Shown one piece after another: positions 15,598-24,041 of a stretch of 39,931 nt of DNA. The notes beneath the pieces are model-generated. The model was not told the origin of the DNA and ran no database searches. It saw nothing but the letters and a program-made list of their open reading frames with translations. The DNA is from FEN-1297 sp964498065 (GTDB taxonomy: Bacteria; Bacteroidota; Ignavibacteria; Ignavibacteriales; Ignavibacteriaceae): positions 1-39,931 of the forward strand of contig CAZCFZ010000034.1 of the NCBI GenBank assembly GCA_964498065.1. The letters are read 5' to 3'. Numbering within the stretch: position 1 is the stretch's first letter; each line of letters starts with the position of its first letter. The position numbers and the translations under genes are program-made.

Positions 15598-16045
15598 AAT
15601 CAAATTTATTGTTATCGGATTTTTAGCATAACAAACAAATTCGGTTTCCTTAATTTAAAACTAATTTTATTATTGCAGTTGCCGGTGCAGCTATAATTGA
15701 TGTGTTAATAGACTTATGTAAATTTATTGTCGGGAGGCTTGTCAAAAATTTATATAATAAGAATAATAACCAATTTAACTTTACAAATACCTGATAGCTT
15801 ATCAAAAACCTGATAAAATTCATGTTCTTTCCGCGAGATTTGATTTAAAAAGAATGTTAAATCGACACTTTTTTTCCGGCATTTAATTTGATTTTCAAGC
15901 CGATTAATAAATAATAATGTATTCCTATATTATGTAAATCTTCTAAAGTGAGTTCAGTCAAAAGTGGGATTTTTTTTGTAATGACTTTCCGGCGTAATTA
16001 GAATACATTTAATAAGATCTTCAAAGTAAAAGGGAGGGAGAGGAA
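15598..16045. other. Intergenic gap
   Basis: About 450 bases without a supported gene. A 48-codon stretch near 15657-15796 is open and hydrophobic (IIAVAGAAIIDVLIDL), but it has no ATG or ribosome site. I see no strong hairpin. The promoter of the lipoprotein gene should lie at the right end. Confidence 0.5.
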
Positions 16046-17437
16046 ATGAAGACATATCTTATAATTCTTGCTTTTATGCTTTTGATTATTTCCGGATGCA
16101 ATAAAACAATCGTCGAGCCTCAAACGGAGGTTCCGAAAGAATTTACTAATGATCTTCTTCATGCAGATTTAATAGGGAAGGTTGTTCAAAGAGACAGCAA
16201 GGCAATGGTATTCGTCAGTCAGGTTAATACCGTCGACTCAGTCCAAGTAAGTCCGATTGACGGTTCGTTCGCTTTCCGGGATCTTAGAGCAGGAAATTAC
16301 GATATTACTATCCGTGCCGATGATTACCGGATATATAAGAATACAAATTTTATGCTTCAGGGCGGCAGTGTAATTTACCTTGGTGAAATAACATTATCAA
16401 CGGTTCCCGATTTGATTGAGTCGTTTTATCCCGATGATAAAGGTGAAATAGTTTATGATTGGAGATACGGAAGAATAACAGTTTCAATTCTGTTTACAAA
16501 GCCAATGGACAGGGAAAGTGTTGAAAAAGCCTTCACTGTAGATCCGCCGGTTGAAGGAATCTTCAACTGGGGCAATTATACGGAGTCACCTATGTACTCA
16601 TTATTTTCCGATGCTAGAAGCGGGTATAATCTCGGGGCAACTATAACTACGTTTAGTAAGGTAACTTCAGTCTCATATGCATTTGCTAAAAAAGATTCTT
16701 ATCCCGATAAAGAATACAAGGTTTCAATCGGTACGGCTGCAATAGATACTGCAGGGAATCATCTGCGTTTCCCGTTTGAATTTAGTTTTAAAACCGTGCA
16801 GTCTTATTCTACATATAACGGTATAATGACCGATCCTGTGCACGGCGATATTGATGTCTCGCCTTTGAATTACAGTTATTCGGGAATAACAGTAACGTTT
16901 CCAAGAAGAATGGATAAAGCATCGGTTGAATCGTCGACGCATGTAACTCCTCTTATGAATACAATTTTGTTGTGGCCGGATGAAAACATCTTAAGAATTT
17001 ATACCGGCGGGCCGTTCTTATCGGATACTACAATTACTGTATTAATCGATAAAACAGCAAAAGGAAAAGACGGAGTAGAGATTGGCCAGGATTTTACATT
17101 TTCGTTTAGAACCGCTGCGCTTGAGGTTTCAAGTACATCTCCGTCAAACGGGCAGTTGTTTGTTTCGCCAACGGAACCTTTTATAATGAGTTTTAATAAC
17201 TACGTTAAATTATCTTCTGCAACTACATCAATAACATTGTCACCTGCAGCGGCTGGCACATTTTCATTTGACGGAAATTATCCTTATGAACAAATGAACC
17301 GGATTAAGTTTACACCTTCATCGGCGCTTAGATCAAACACAAAATATACAGTTACAATCTCTGCTATGATTACCGATATGTACGGAAACGGGATGAAGGA
17401 GCCTTATTCGTTTTCTTTTGTTACGCGGCCGAATTGA
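16046..17437 (+). CDS. Lipoprotein with carboxypeptidase-like and bacterial Ig-like (Big_5) domains, 463 aa
   Basis: The N-terminus is a lipoprotein signal with the lipobox LIISGC, Cys18 being the lipid-bearing residue. Residues about 40-115 look like a carboxypeptidase regulatory-like domain (IGKVVQRDSKAMVFV, DGSFAFRDLRAGNYDITI). After that come three SbsA-type Ig-like (Big_5) domains, each with the pattern 'V.F...MD..SVE' or 'I.FT.A...NT.YTVTI' (about 125-255, 260-360 and 362-463). The protein probably sits in the outer membrane as a surface or structural lipoprotein. The ribosome site GGGAGGGAGAGG lies just before the ATG. It appears to be a single-gene unit. Confidence 0.82.
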   Translation: MKTYLIILAFMLLIISGCNKTIVEPQTEVPKEFTNDLLHADLIGKVVQRDSKAMVFVSQVNTVDSVQVSPIDGSFAFRDLRAGNYDITIRADDYRIYKNTNFMLQGGSVIYLGEITLSTVPDLIESFYPDDKGEIVYDWRYGRITVSILFTKPMDRESVEKAFTVDPPVEGIFNWGNYTESPMYSLFSDARSGYNLGATITTFSKVTSVSYAFAKKDSYPDKEYKVSIGTAAIDTAGNHLRFPFEFSFKTVQSYSTYNGIMTDPVHGDIDVSPLNYSYSGITVTFPRRMDKASVESSTHVTPLMNTILLWPDENILRIYTGGPFLSDTTITVLIDKTAKGKDGVEIGQDFTFSFRTAALEVSSTSPSNGQLFVSPTEPFIMSFNNYVKLSSATTSITLSPAAAGTFSFDGNYPYEQMNRIKFTPSSALRSNTKYTVTISAMITDMYGNGMKEPYSFSFVTRPN

Positions 17438-17781
17438 TTTGAGTTGAAAATAAAATTCGTTTCCCGGATCGATTAATGTGTTATAATTGAATTTTAAAAA
17501 ATTATTTTGTATAATTCATATGTAAAAATTTCTTTATATCGTCTTCGCTTCAAATCTGTTACTGAGAATTATTTAAATATTAATAAAGGAATCTTATTTC
17601 CTCTGCTAAATAATATCTGCCGGTAATTTTACATATTTTTAAATTCGATAACTTCCTTAATATAGCTTGTGCCGGATAATTTCTTTGAAAAAGCTGCGGA
17701 CAAAATATATTTGTGATTAATGATTCTTGCATTATTAAATAGAATTTATTAATATTTAAGTAAATAAATGATTACTTACAT
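17438..17781. other. Intergenic gap
   Basis: About 340 AT-rich bases. The right end holds the palindrome described before the TetR gene. Nothing else is supported. Confidence 0.5.
17757..17778. promoter_or_regulatory. Palindrome just before the TetR gene, likely its operator
   Basis: TAAGTAA (17757-17763) and TTACTTA (17772-17778) form a perfect 7-bp inverted repeat with an 8-base centre, ending 3 bases before the ATG. TetR-type repressors commonly bind such sites over their own promoters. The same word is not seen elsewhere in the cluster. Confidence 0.5.
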
Positions 17782-18372
17782 ATGAAAAGAGAATCTTCGG
17801 ATATAAGGCGCGGGCAGATTAAAAAAGCGGTTCTGGATACTATAAGGAAAGAGGGTCTGCACAATCTTTCTACAAGAAATTTGGCTCGACGTGTCGGTAT
17901 TTCGGAAGGAGCTATTTTCCGTCACTTTAAATCGAAACGGGAAATTATCACAAGCATAATGGAAGATGTTCAAACTGAATTAATGAAAGATCTTCGAGTG
18001 ATTGCAGAGAGTAAAAAACCTGCGGAAGAAAGACTTTTTCAATTTTTACACTGTCATATAAAATATTTTTTACGGAATAAAGGAATTTCAATACTGCTTT
18101 TTTCAGAAGTTGCTCATTTGAATTATAAAGAGATGAAAAAGAATATCCGTTCAATTATATCGGATCAGGAATCGTTAATATCAAAAATTATAAAAGACGG
18201 AATAAAAAAGTCGAATTGGAATAAGAAAGTTAAAATAGAAGATATTGCAATATTATATAGAAGTATTCCGATAGCGTTTAATGTGGAAATGCTTTTTAAC
18301 CGTCATGATATAGAAGTGGAAAATTTCTGTAAGAGAATGTTCAATTTATTTATGGGAATATTAAATAAATAA
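17782..18372 (+). CDS. TetR/AcrR family transcriptional regulator, 196 aa
   Basis: The N-terminal HTH (LDTIRKEGLHNLSTRNLARR, then VGISEGAIFRHFKSKREII) is the standard TetR DNA-binding domain at residues about 15-60. The remaining helices are the ligand-binding and dimer part and are not specific enough to name a ligand. A 7-bp palindrome directly upstream is a likely operator for self-repression. The gene heads a same-strand cluster of two radical SAM enzymes, a metallo-beta-lactamase-fold protein and a MATE exporter, 92 bases before the first enzyme. TetR with an exporter suggests control by a small molecule that the cluster makes, changes or exports. That is inference. Confidence 0.9.
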   Translation: MKRESSDIRRGQIKKAVLDTIRKEGLHNLSTRNLARRVGISEGAIFRHFKSKREIITSIMEDVQTELMKDLRVIAESKKPAEERLFQFLHCHIKYFLRNKGISILLFSEVAHLNYKEMKKNIRSIISDQESLISKIIKDGIKKSNWNKKVKIEDIAILYRSIPIAFNVEMLFNRHDIEVENFCKRMFNLFMGILNK

Positions 18373-18464
18373 TTTTTATAACAATATGCGGGTATTTAAA
18401 TAAATTTTAGAGAATTCACTTAAACTCTCCAAAATTCGTAGGTTAACAAAATTGGAATTTTAAG

Positions 18465-19847
18465 ATGAATGTTTCATTAGTTTCTCCGTATCGTGGAGCA
18501 ATATTTGAATTAAGCGGGGTTAAAATGCAGCCTCTGGGAGTTTCATATATTGCTTCATCTCTTAAAACAGCCGGTCATAATGTTCAAATCGAATTGTTAG
18601 AAAACCCTAATGCCGTTCCGGATTTTTCCAAGGCCGATTTAGTCGGTATTTCCAGCAATACAGTTCAATTTAATTCGGGACTTAAAATAGCAAAAACCGC
18701 AAAAGAACTTGGCAAGATTGTTATAATGGGCGGCCCTCATCCAACCAGCAGTCCTGAAGAAGTATTAAACAGCGGATTCGTCGATTATGTGGTTCGTGCC
18801 GAAGGAGAAATAACTGCAGTAGAATTATTGGAAGGCATTAAAAGCGGGAAAAATTTTAATCCTGAAAAGGTTTTAGGAATTTCATGGATAGATAATGCAT
18901 CGGGAAAAATTATTCATAATCCTTTAAGACCTTATATCGATAATCTCGATGAATTGTCGTTTCCGTTAAGAGAAGCAAATTGGTTATATGATCATAACAA
19001 TAAATCAAATTCAAATGAAGTACTTGAATATCCGTTTATAACCGCCAGAGGCTGTCCTTACAGCTGCAAATTTTGTGATGTTGGTGTGTTGGCTGGTAAA
19101 AGGTTTCGTGTCAGATCTGTTGAAAATACTATTTCGGAAATAGAAGAAATAATCAATAAATATGATGCTGAAAGAATTCTTATAGTTGACGATATAATTA
19201 ACTTTGACAATAAAAGGCTTATTGAATTGTTTAATGAAATTATCAGGCGGGGATTACCTGTCGTTCGCTGGGTTATGGGAAGAGGAGATCATCTTATCAA
19301 AGAACCTGAAACAGCCGAGATTATGGCAAAGGCCGGAGTTCGTCAAATGTTTTTGGGAATAGAAAGTCCTAATGAAAGGATTTTGAAAGCATATAAGAAA
19401 GGCGGAAAGGCATCTTCTCAAGTTTCTTTAAAGGCCGTAGAATTATTAAGAGAAAACGGTATTGAAACCTGGGGCGCTTTTCTGCTTGGAGAACCCTCTG
19501 AAACTTTAGATGATATCAAACGAACAATTGATTATGCAAAAGCAATTAATCCCGGGATTGCCCAGTTTTCAATATTAACACCGTATCCCGGAACAGTTTT
19601 ATGGAATGAAGTTGAACAGAAAATTATTACTAAAGATTGGGATAAATATGACGCTATGCATTCGGTATTTAGAACCGATAATATTACACCCAATGAATTG
19701 GAAACAATGATTAAAAAAGCCTATACAAACTTTTACAGGCAGCCTAAAAGAATTCTCAGGGAAATATTTTCCAAAGATAGATATGGAAGACCGGATTTGA
19801 AAAAGATTTTTCAGATACTTAAAGCATTAAAAATTGTTTTCGGTTAA
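18465..19847 (+). CDS. B12-binding-type radical SAM enzyme, 460 aa
   Basis: Residues 1 to about 150 form a cobalamin-binding-like Rossmann domain (MQPLGVSYIASSLKTAGHNV, then DLVGISSNTVQF and IVIMGGPHPTSSPEEVL). The usual DxHxxG cobalamin motif is not seen, so B12 need not be bound tightly. The radical SAM core follows with the cluster motif RGCPYSCKFCD (Cys197, Cys201, Cys204), then MFLGIESPNERIL and a C-terminal region ending in FYRQPKRI, as in BchE/HpnJ-like enzymes. Such enzymes do methyl transfers, cyclisations or other radical steps; the substrate is unknown. It is followed after 23 bases by the MBL-fold gene. Confidence 0.87.
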   Translation: MNVSLVSPYRGAIFELSGVKMQPLGVSYIASSLKTAGHNVQIELLENPNAVPDFSKADLVGISSNTVQFNSGLKIAKTAKELGKIVIMGGPHPTSSPEEVLNSGFVDYVVRAEGEITAVELLEGIKSGKNFNPEKVLGISWIDNASGKIIHNPLRPYIDNLDELSFPLREANWLYDHNNKSNSNEVLEYPFITARGCPYSCKFCDVGVLAGKRFRVRSVENTISEIEEIINKYDAERILIVDDIINFDNKRLIELFNEIIRRGLPVVRWVMGRGDHLIKEPETAEIMAKAGVRQMFLGIESPNERILKAYKKGGKASSQVSLKAVELLRENGIETWGAFLLGEPSETLDDIKRTIDYAKAINPGIAQFSILTPYPGTVLWNEVEQKIITKDWDKYDAMHSVFRTDNITPNELETMIKKAYTNFYRQPKRILREIFSKDRYGRPDLKKIFQILKALKIVFG

Positions 19848-19870
19848 ACAGAATTATTACGGAGTAAGAA

Positions 19871-20515
19871 ATGGCGGGTAAAGAAATATTTACCGAATCG
19901 GTTAATGAAAATATAACAAGAATAAATTTGAAATTTGTAAGCATGTATGTCGTTAATGATAATTCAAATACAATCTGTGTCGATACCGGGTTAAATACCG
20001 AAGGGGTAAAAGAAGCTTTTGATAAACTTAAAATAAATCCGGAGGATATCGAAGCGGTTTTCCTTACACATTCGGATGGTGATCATACCGGAGGCATAAG
20101 TGCTTTTCCCGGTGCGAAAGTTTTTATTTCCTCCGAAGAAGAGCAGATGATTAACGGAAAAACGGCAAGGTTTTTAAAATTAATTCACAATAAAAAGCCG
20201 CCTTGCGAACTAACTTTTCTTAAAGATGGTGATGATTTAAATGTCGGCAATATCTCGTTAAAATGTATAAGCACTCCCGGCCATACACCAGGCTCAATGA
20301 GTTTTCTTATAAACGATAAGTATTTGTTTGTCGGTGATATACTAAATATTAAAAATGGTAGAGTTGTTATGGATCGCAGTTTTCTACAAATGAATAAGGA
20401 AATGCAAAAGAACTCTATTAAAAAATTAGCAAAACTTGAAGGAATAGATTTTCTTTTGACGGCACATACAGGCTTTACAAATAATTTTGAAAATGCGATG
20501 AGTGATTGGAAATGA
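19871..20515 (+). CDS. Metallo-beta-lactamase fold hydrolase, 214 aa
   Basis: The main metal motif reads THSDGDHTGG (His67, Asp69, Asp71, His72), a common variant of HxHxDH. The other ligands are present in STPGHTPGSM (His138), FVGDI (Asp156) and LLTAHTG (final His near 203). No signal peptide is present, so it acts in the cytoplasm. The family hydrolyses thioesters, lactones, phosphodiesters and more, and the sequence alone does not pick one. A good ribosome site (ACGGAGTAAGAA) precedes the ATG. Its tight placement between two radical SAM genes suggests that it acts on their substrate or product. Confidence 0.88.
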   Translation: MAGKEIFTESVNENITRINLKFVSMYVVNDNSNTICVDTGLNTEGVKEAFDKLKINPEDIEAVFLTHSDGDHTGGISAFPGAKVFISSEEEQMINGKTARFLKLIHNKKPPCELTFLKDGDDLNVGNISLKCISTPGHTPGSMSFLINDKYLFVGDILNIKNGRVVMDRSFLQMNKEMQKNSIKKLAKLEGIDFLLTAHTGFTNNFENAMSDWK

Positions 20516-20586
20516 GTTAATATAATTAAAAAAATGAAAAATGAAATAACACGCCGATGCAGTTAAAAAAAAATAGGAGGCAAATG

Positions 20587-22098
20587 ATGCAAAAAATTAA
20601 TCTTCAAATAAAAAAAACAATTCCTTATATATTGAATTTCGTATTAGGAAACAGCGTTTTAAGAAAATATGCGGCTAAACGTGCAAAGGAATATATTTAT
20701 AAAGCGATTGTGGAAGGTGAAAAACTTTACACTCGAAACATTAGATACGAAAGGTATATGATTTTATCCAACTTAGTTGGAACTGTTGAAAGAGCCTTAA
20801 CCAATAAAAATATTTCCCCGAGCGTAAGGAAAAAAGTACTTAATTTGTTTGTCGGCAGGATCATGCTTGAAAATCAAAGAAAAATGAATGAAGAGTTTAT
20901 AAAAGAATTTGGACAGGAACCGCCGGGATTTATAACCATAAGCCCGGGTAAGAAATGTAATTTACAATGTACCGGATGTTATGCCGGCAGCGGTGCAAAA
21001 GCATCCGAAAAGCTTGATTACGAAACTGTCGACAGGATAGTTACGGAGAAAACCAATTTATGGAATTCTTTCTTTACCGTAATTTCCGGCGGGGAACCGT
21101 TAATGTGGCGGTCAAATGGAAAAAGTATTTTAGATTTATGCAGAGAACACCAGGATAATTATTTTATGATGTACACAAATGCAACACTTATCGATAAAAA
21201 TATGGCAAAACAAATGGCCGAGGTCGGTAATATAACACCTGCAATTTCAGTTGAAGGTTTTGAAGAAGAAACCGATGAAAGACGGGGAAAGGGTGTATAT
21301 AAAAAAATTCTGGATGCTATGGCTAATTTAAGAGAAGTTGGCGTACCGTTCGGAGTTTCTGTTACTGCTACAAGAAGTAATGCCGAAAAAATAATTTCGG
21401 ATAAATTTGTTGATTTTTATTTCGGGCAGCAGGGCGCCGTATACGGCTGGATATTTCAATACATGCCCATCGGCCGTCATCAAAGCCTTGATTTAATGGT
21501 AACCCCTGAGCAAAGAAAATGGATGTACAGGCAAGAAAAACACATAATACACGATAAACATATTTTCTTACCCGATTTTTGGAACGGCGGAGTTTACTCA
21601 AGCGGCTGTTTGGCAGGCGGAAGATCCGGCGGCTATATTTATATAGAATGGAATGGTAATGTTACGCCTTGTGTTTTCTACCCGTATTCAAAGGTTAATA
21701 TTAAAGATATATATGCCGGCGACGGCAATCTTAATGATGCTTTAAAATCAGATTTAATGATTGGGGTTCGTAAGTGGCAGCGCGATTATGGATTTGAAAA
21801 GAAAGGTAAAGAGGTACACAATTTAATTGCACCATGCGGAATAAGAGATCATTATGAATTTACCCGTAAGCTTCTTGAAGAAACAAAACCCATACCGATT
21901 GATGAAGATGCCGCAGAAGCTATTAAAGATCCCTTATATTATGAAGGATTAACCGAGTATAATAAAAAGTTCTTATCTATGACAGACGATATTTGGCAGA
22001 ATGAATTTATAGGGAACGGCAAAAAACATAACGGAAATAATATTTCTGAGACTGAAGACAAATCCAAGGTTCTTGAAGAGACAGTAGATGTAAAATAG
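20587..22098 (+). CDS. Radical SAM protein with C-terminal Cys-rich (SPASM-like) region, 503 aa
   Basis: The radical SAM motif is KKCNLQCTGCYAG (Cys124, Cys128, Cys131), followed by VISGGEPLMW and TNATLID. The N-terminal 110 residues are a helical extension with many basic residues. The late part holds Cys residues in YSSGCLAGGRSGG, NVTPCVFYP and APCGIRDHY, similar to the auxiliary cluster regions of SPASM/twitch enzymes. The frame is open from an ATG at 20557, but AGGAGG (20575-20580) points to the ATG at 20587 (6 bases away) or 20584. The last 30 residues are charged and probably disordered. A small peptide substrate gene was looked for and not seen. Confidence 0.85.
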   Translation: MQKINLQIKKTIPYILNFVLGNSVLRKYAAKRAKEYIYKAIVEGEKLYTRNIRYERYMILSNLVGTVERALTNKNISPSVRKKVLNLFVGRIMLENQRKMNEEFIKEFGQEPPGFITISPGKKCNLQCTGCYAGSGAKASEKLDYETVDRIVTEKTNLWNSFFTVISGGEPLMWRSNGKSILDLCREHQDNYFMMYTNATLIDKNMAKQMAEVGNITPAISVEGFEEETDERRGKGVYKKILDAMANLREVGVPFGVSVTATRSNAEKIISDKFVDFYFGQQGAVYGWIFQYMPIGRHQSLDLMVTPEQRKWMYRQEKHIIHDKHIFLPDFWNGGVYSSGCLAGGRSGGYIYIEWNGNVTPCVFYPYSKVNIKDIYAGDGNLNDALKSDLMIGVRKWQRDYGFEKKGKEVHNLIAPCGIRDHYEFTRKLLEETKPIPIDEDAAEAIKDPLYYEGLTEYNKKFLSMTDDIWQNEFIGNGKKHNGNNISETEDKSKVLEETVDVK

Positions 22099-22141
22099 AA
22101 TCTGTATTTTGATTTAATGTTTATAACAATATATATAATGT

Positions 22142-22157
22142 CGGAAATTAATTTCCG
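22142..22157. promoter_or_regulatory. 16-bp perfect palindrome before the MATE gene
   Basis: CGGAAATTAATTTCCG is a complete palindrome ending 8 bases before the ATG. It may be a regulator site or an RNA hairpin that controls translation of the exporter. It differs from the palindrome upstream of the TetR gene. Confidence 0.35.
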
Positions 22158-22165
22158 GTTTATTA

Positions 22166-23521
22166 ATGAAGAGGATAATATCAGGCCAGGATAAAAAAAC
22201 AATCTTGCAATTAGCCTTACCTGTAATAGCCGGTCTATCTGTGCAGATGCTGCTTTCTCTTGCAGACACGGCTTTTTTAGGCAGGCTGCCGGACGCAAAA
22301 TATGAGCTTGCCGGACTTGGTATTGCTTTTTATGCTACGTGGGCTGTTATAAGTTTTTTCTCTAATTTATCAACCGGTACGCAGGTATTAATTTCAAGAA
22401 ATGACGGAATAAAAAATTATAATGAATGCGGTAAAGTTTTAACTTCTTCTCTTATTATGGGACTTGTTATCGGGTTAGTCTTTGCTGCAATTGTTGTATC
22501 CTTTTCTTCAAATATTGCAAATCTATTTGCCGCAGATAAAAAAGTAGGCAGTTATGCCGGCAGTTATTTGTTTTATAGGTTCATGGGGCTTCCTTTCTTT
22601 TTAGTCTCCGTTTCTTATCGGGGATTTTACTTCGGAATCGGCAAAACTAAAATCTTCATGATTGCAGGTGTTTTTGCAAATGCGACTAATATATTTCTTG
22701 ATTATACTCTCGTATTCGGTGCTTTTGGATTGAAAGGAATGGGGATTGCCGGAGCAGGTTTAGGTTCTGCTATTGCCACTATGCTGGAAACTTCCGTTTA
22801 TGTTGCCGTTAGTTTGATGAAAAGCTATAGAAGCAAATATATGCTTTTTAAAAATTTTCGGTTTAATAGAAGTATTGCAAAAGTCATTTTAAAACTTTCG
22901 CTGCCGGTTTCTTTTCAAAGTGTTTTCACTTTAACGGGACTGTTATTATTTATATCCATAATCGGACTGATCGGACCTTCACCGCAGGCTGCTAGCCAGG
23001 TTGTTTTATCGGCAATGTTTTTATCCTTTATGCCTTCAATGGGCTTTGGTATAGCTGCACAAACTTTGATAGGGAATCAGTTAGGAAGTAAGAATATTAA
23101 ATCTGCTAAGAAGTGGGGATTTGAAACAAGTAAGATTTGTACTTCATATACATTTTTATTAGGTATCATTTTTGTGTTTTTTCCCCGAGTGGTTGTATCA
23201 ATTTTAACTACAAACCAAAGTATTATCAATATTGCCATTCCTATTTTGCGGATTGCCGGTTTCGCACAGATTTTCTTCGGAGTGGGATATGTATTTGCAA
23301 ACGGGTTGTTGGCTGCCAGTGAGTCATTGTTTGTAATGTTAACTGATGTTACTGTAAACTGGTTTGTATTTGTTCCGCTGGCTTATTTACTTGGCGTTAC
23401 TTTAGATTTTGGTTTGGTAGGAATGTGGACTGCAGTGCCGTTATACACAAGCTTATATGCTCTTATTATTTTCTTAAGGTTTAATTCCAAAGTTGCATTG
23501 AAAAAAAGTATTGAATATTAA
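22166..23521 (+). CDS. MATE family efflux transporter, 451 aa
   Basis: A 12-helix integral membrane protein with MATE hallmarks. The start is ILQLALPVIAGLSVQMLLSL followed by ADTAFLGRL. The middle has GLKGMGIAGAGLGSAIA, and the second half SLPVSFQSVF and GFGIAAQTLIGNQLGS, mirroring the first. MATE proteins export cationic or small organic compounds using sodium or proton gradients. It is the last gene of the TetR-headed cluster, 67 bases after the second radical SAM gene. It would export the cluster's product or an unwanted intermediate. The length is normal, and the ribosome site is weak (ATTAATGAAGAG overlaps the start). Confidence 0.92.
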   Translation: MKRIISGQDKKTILQLALPVIAGLSVQMLLSLADTAFLGRLPDAKYELAGLGIAFYATWAVISFFSNLSTGTQVLISRNDGIKNYNECGKVLTSSLIMGLVIGLVFAAIVVSFSSNIANLFAADKKVGSYAGSYLFYRFMGLPFFLVSVSYRGFYFGIGKTKIFMIAGVFANATNIFLDYTLVFGAFGLKGMGIAGAGLGSAIATMLETSVYVAVSLMKSYRSKYMLFKNFRFNRSIAKVILKLSLPVSFQSVFTLTGLLLFISIIGLIGPSPQAASQVVLSAMFLSFMPSMGFGIAAQTLIGNQLGSKNIKSAKKWGFETSKICTSYTFLLGIIFVFFPRVVVSILTTNQSIINIAIPILRIAGFAQIFFGVGYVFANGLLAASESLFVMLTDVTVNWFVFVPLAYLLGVTLDFGLVGMWTAVPLYTSLYALIIFLRFNSKVALKKSIEY

Positions 23522-24041
23522 TTCTTCAAAAATGAATTTCTTCAAAAAATTCTCCGCTAAAAAATGAATTTCTTATTTCCATCTAAAGTATACAGTTAAA
23601 GGAATAAAATAAATGTTTGGGCTTTCTAAATTGGATAAAGTAATAAGGTTTATTTATTCTAGGGAAATTTATGTTTTTAAGGTTAGATCGGGAAATAAGG
23701 TTTTAAGGCGTAATTGTTTTCTACGGTAATCCAAAATTATTACTAAGCATGATAACCTTATTTCATCCTTGGGCGATCGGTTTTTGGCTGAAAGTTTATT
23801 AACCTTAGTAACAACAATCAACACCCGATAAAATAACCTTATTACCTTATTTTGATGATTTAAAATAATGTGATTTTTTTGAATCCGGACTTGAATCCAT
23901 ACAATACAGTTTATTGATCGGAGTAATATTCTGATTTACATTTATTTTGGACAGTAAGTAAATTTCTTATTTAAAGTGACCCGTCCTTATTAAAGTTTAC
24001 AAAGATTTTTATAAATTAGAGCCAAAAGAAAAACGGTGAAA
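23522..24041. other. Intergenic gap with repeated AACCTTATT words
   Basis: The words AATAAGGTT or its complement occur near 23643, 23694, 23754, 23834 and, shorter, near 23798 and 23843. One pair, GAAATAAGGTT (23692-23702) and AACCTTATTTC (23754-23764), is a perfect 11-bp inverted repeat with a 51-base loop. Two direct copies of AAAATGAATTTCTT lie near 23530 and 23563. No gene was seen. Confidence 0.5.

Noticed and set aside
15657..15796. Hydrophobic 48-codon open stretch (IIAVAGAAIIDVLIDL)
   Set aside because: No ATG, no ribosome site and only one weak GTG inside; most likely a chance open frame in AT-rich DNA.
20515..20586. Possible peptide precursor gene in the radical SAM cluster
   Set aside because: The gap is only about 70 bases and the ATG at 20557 is in frame with the radical SAM gene; no Cys- or Gly-rich peptide was found there or at 22099-22165.
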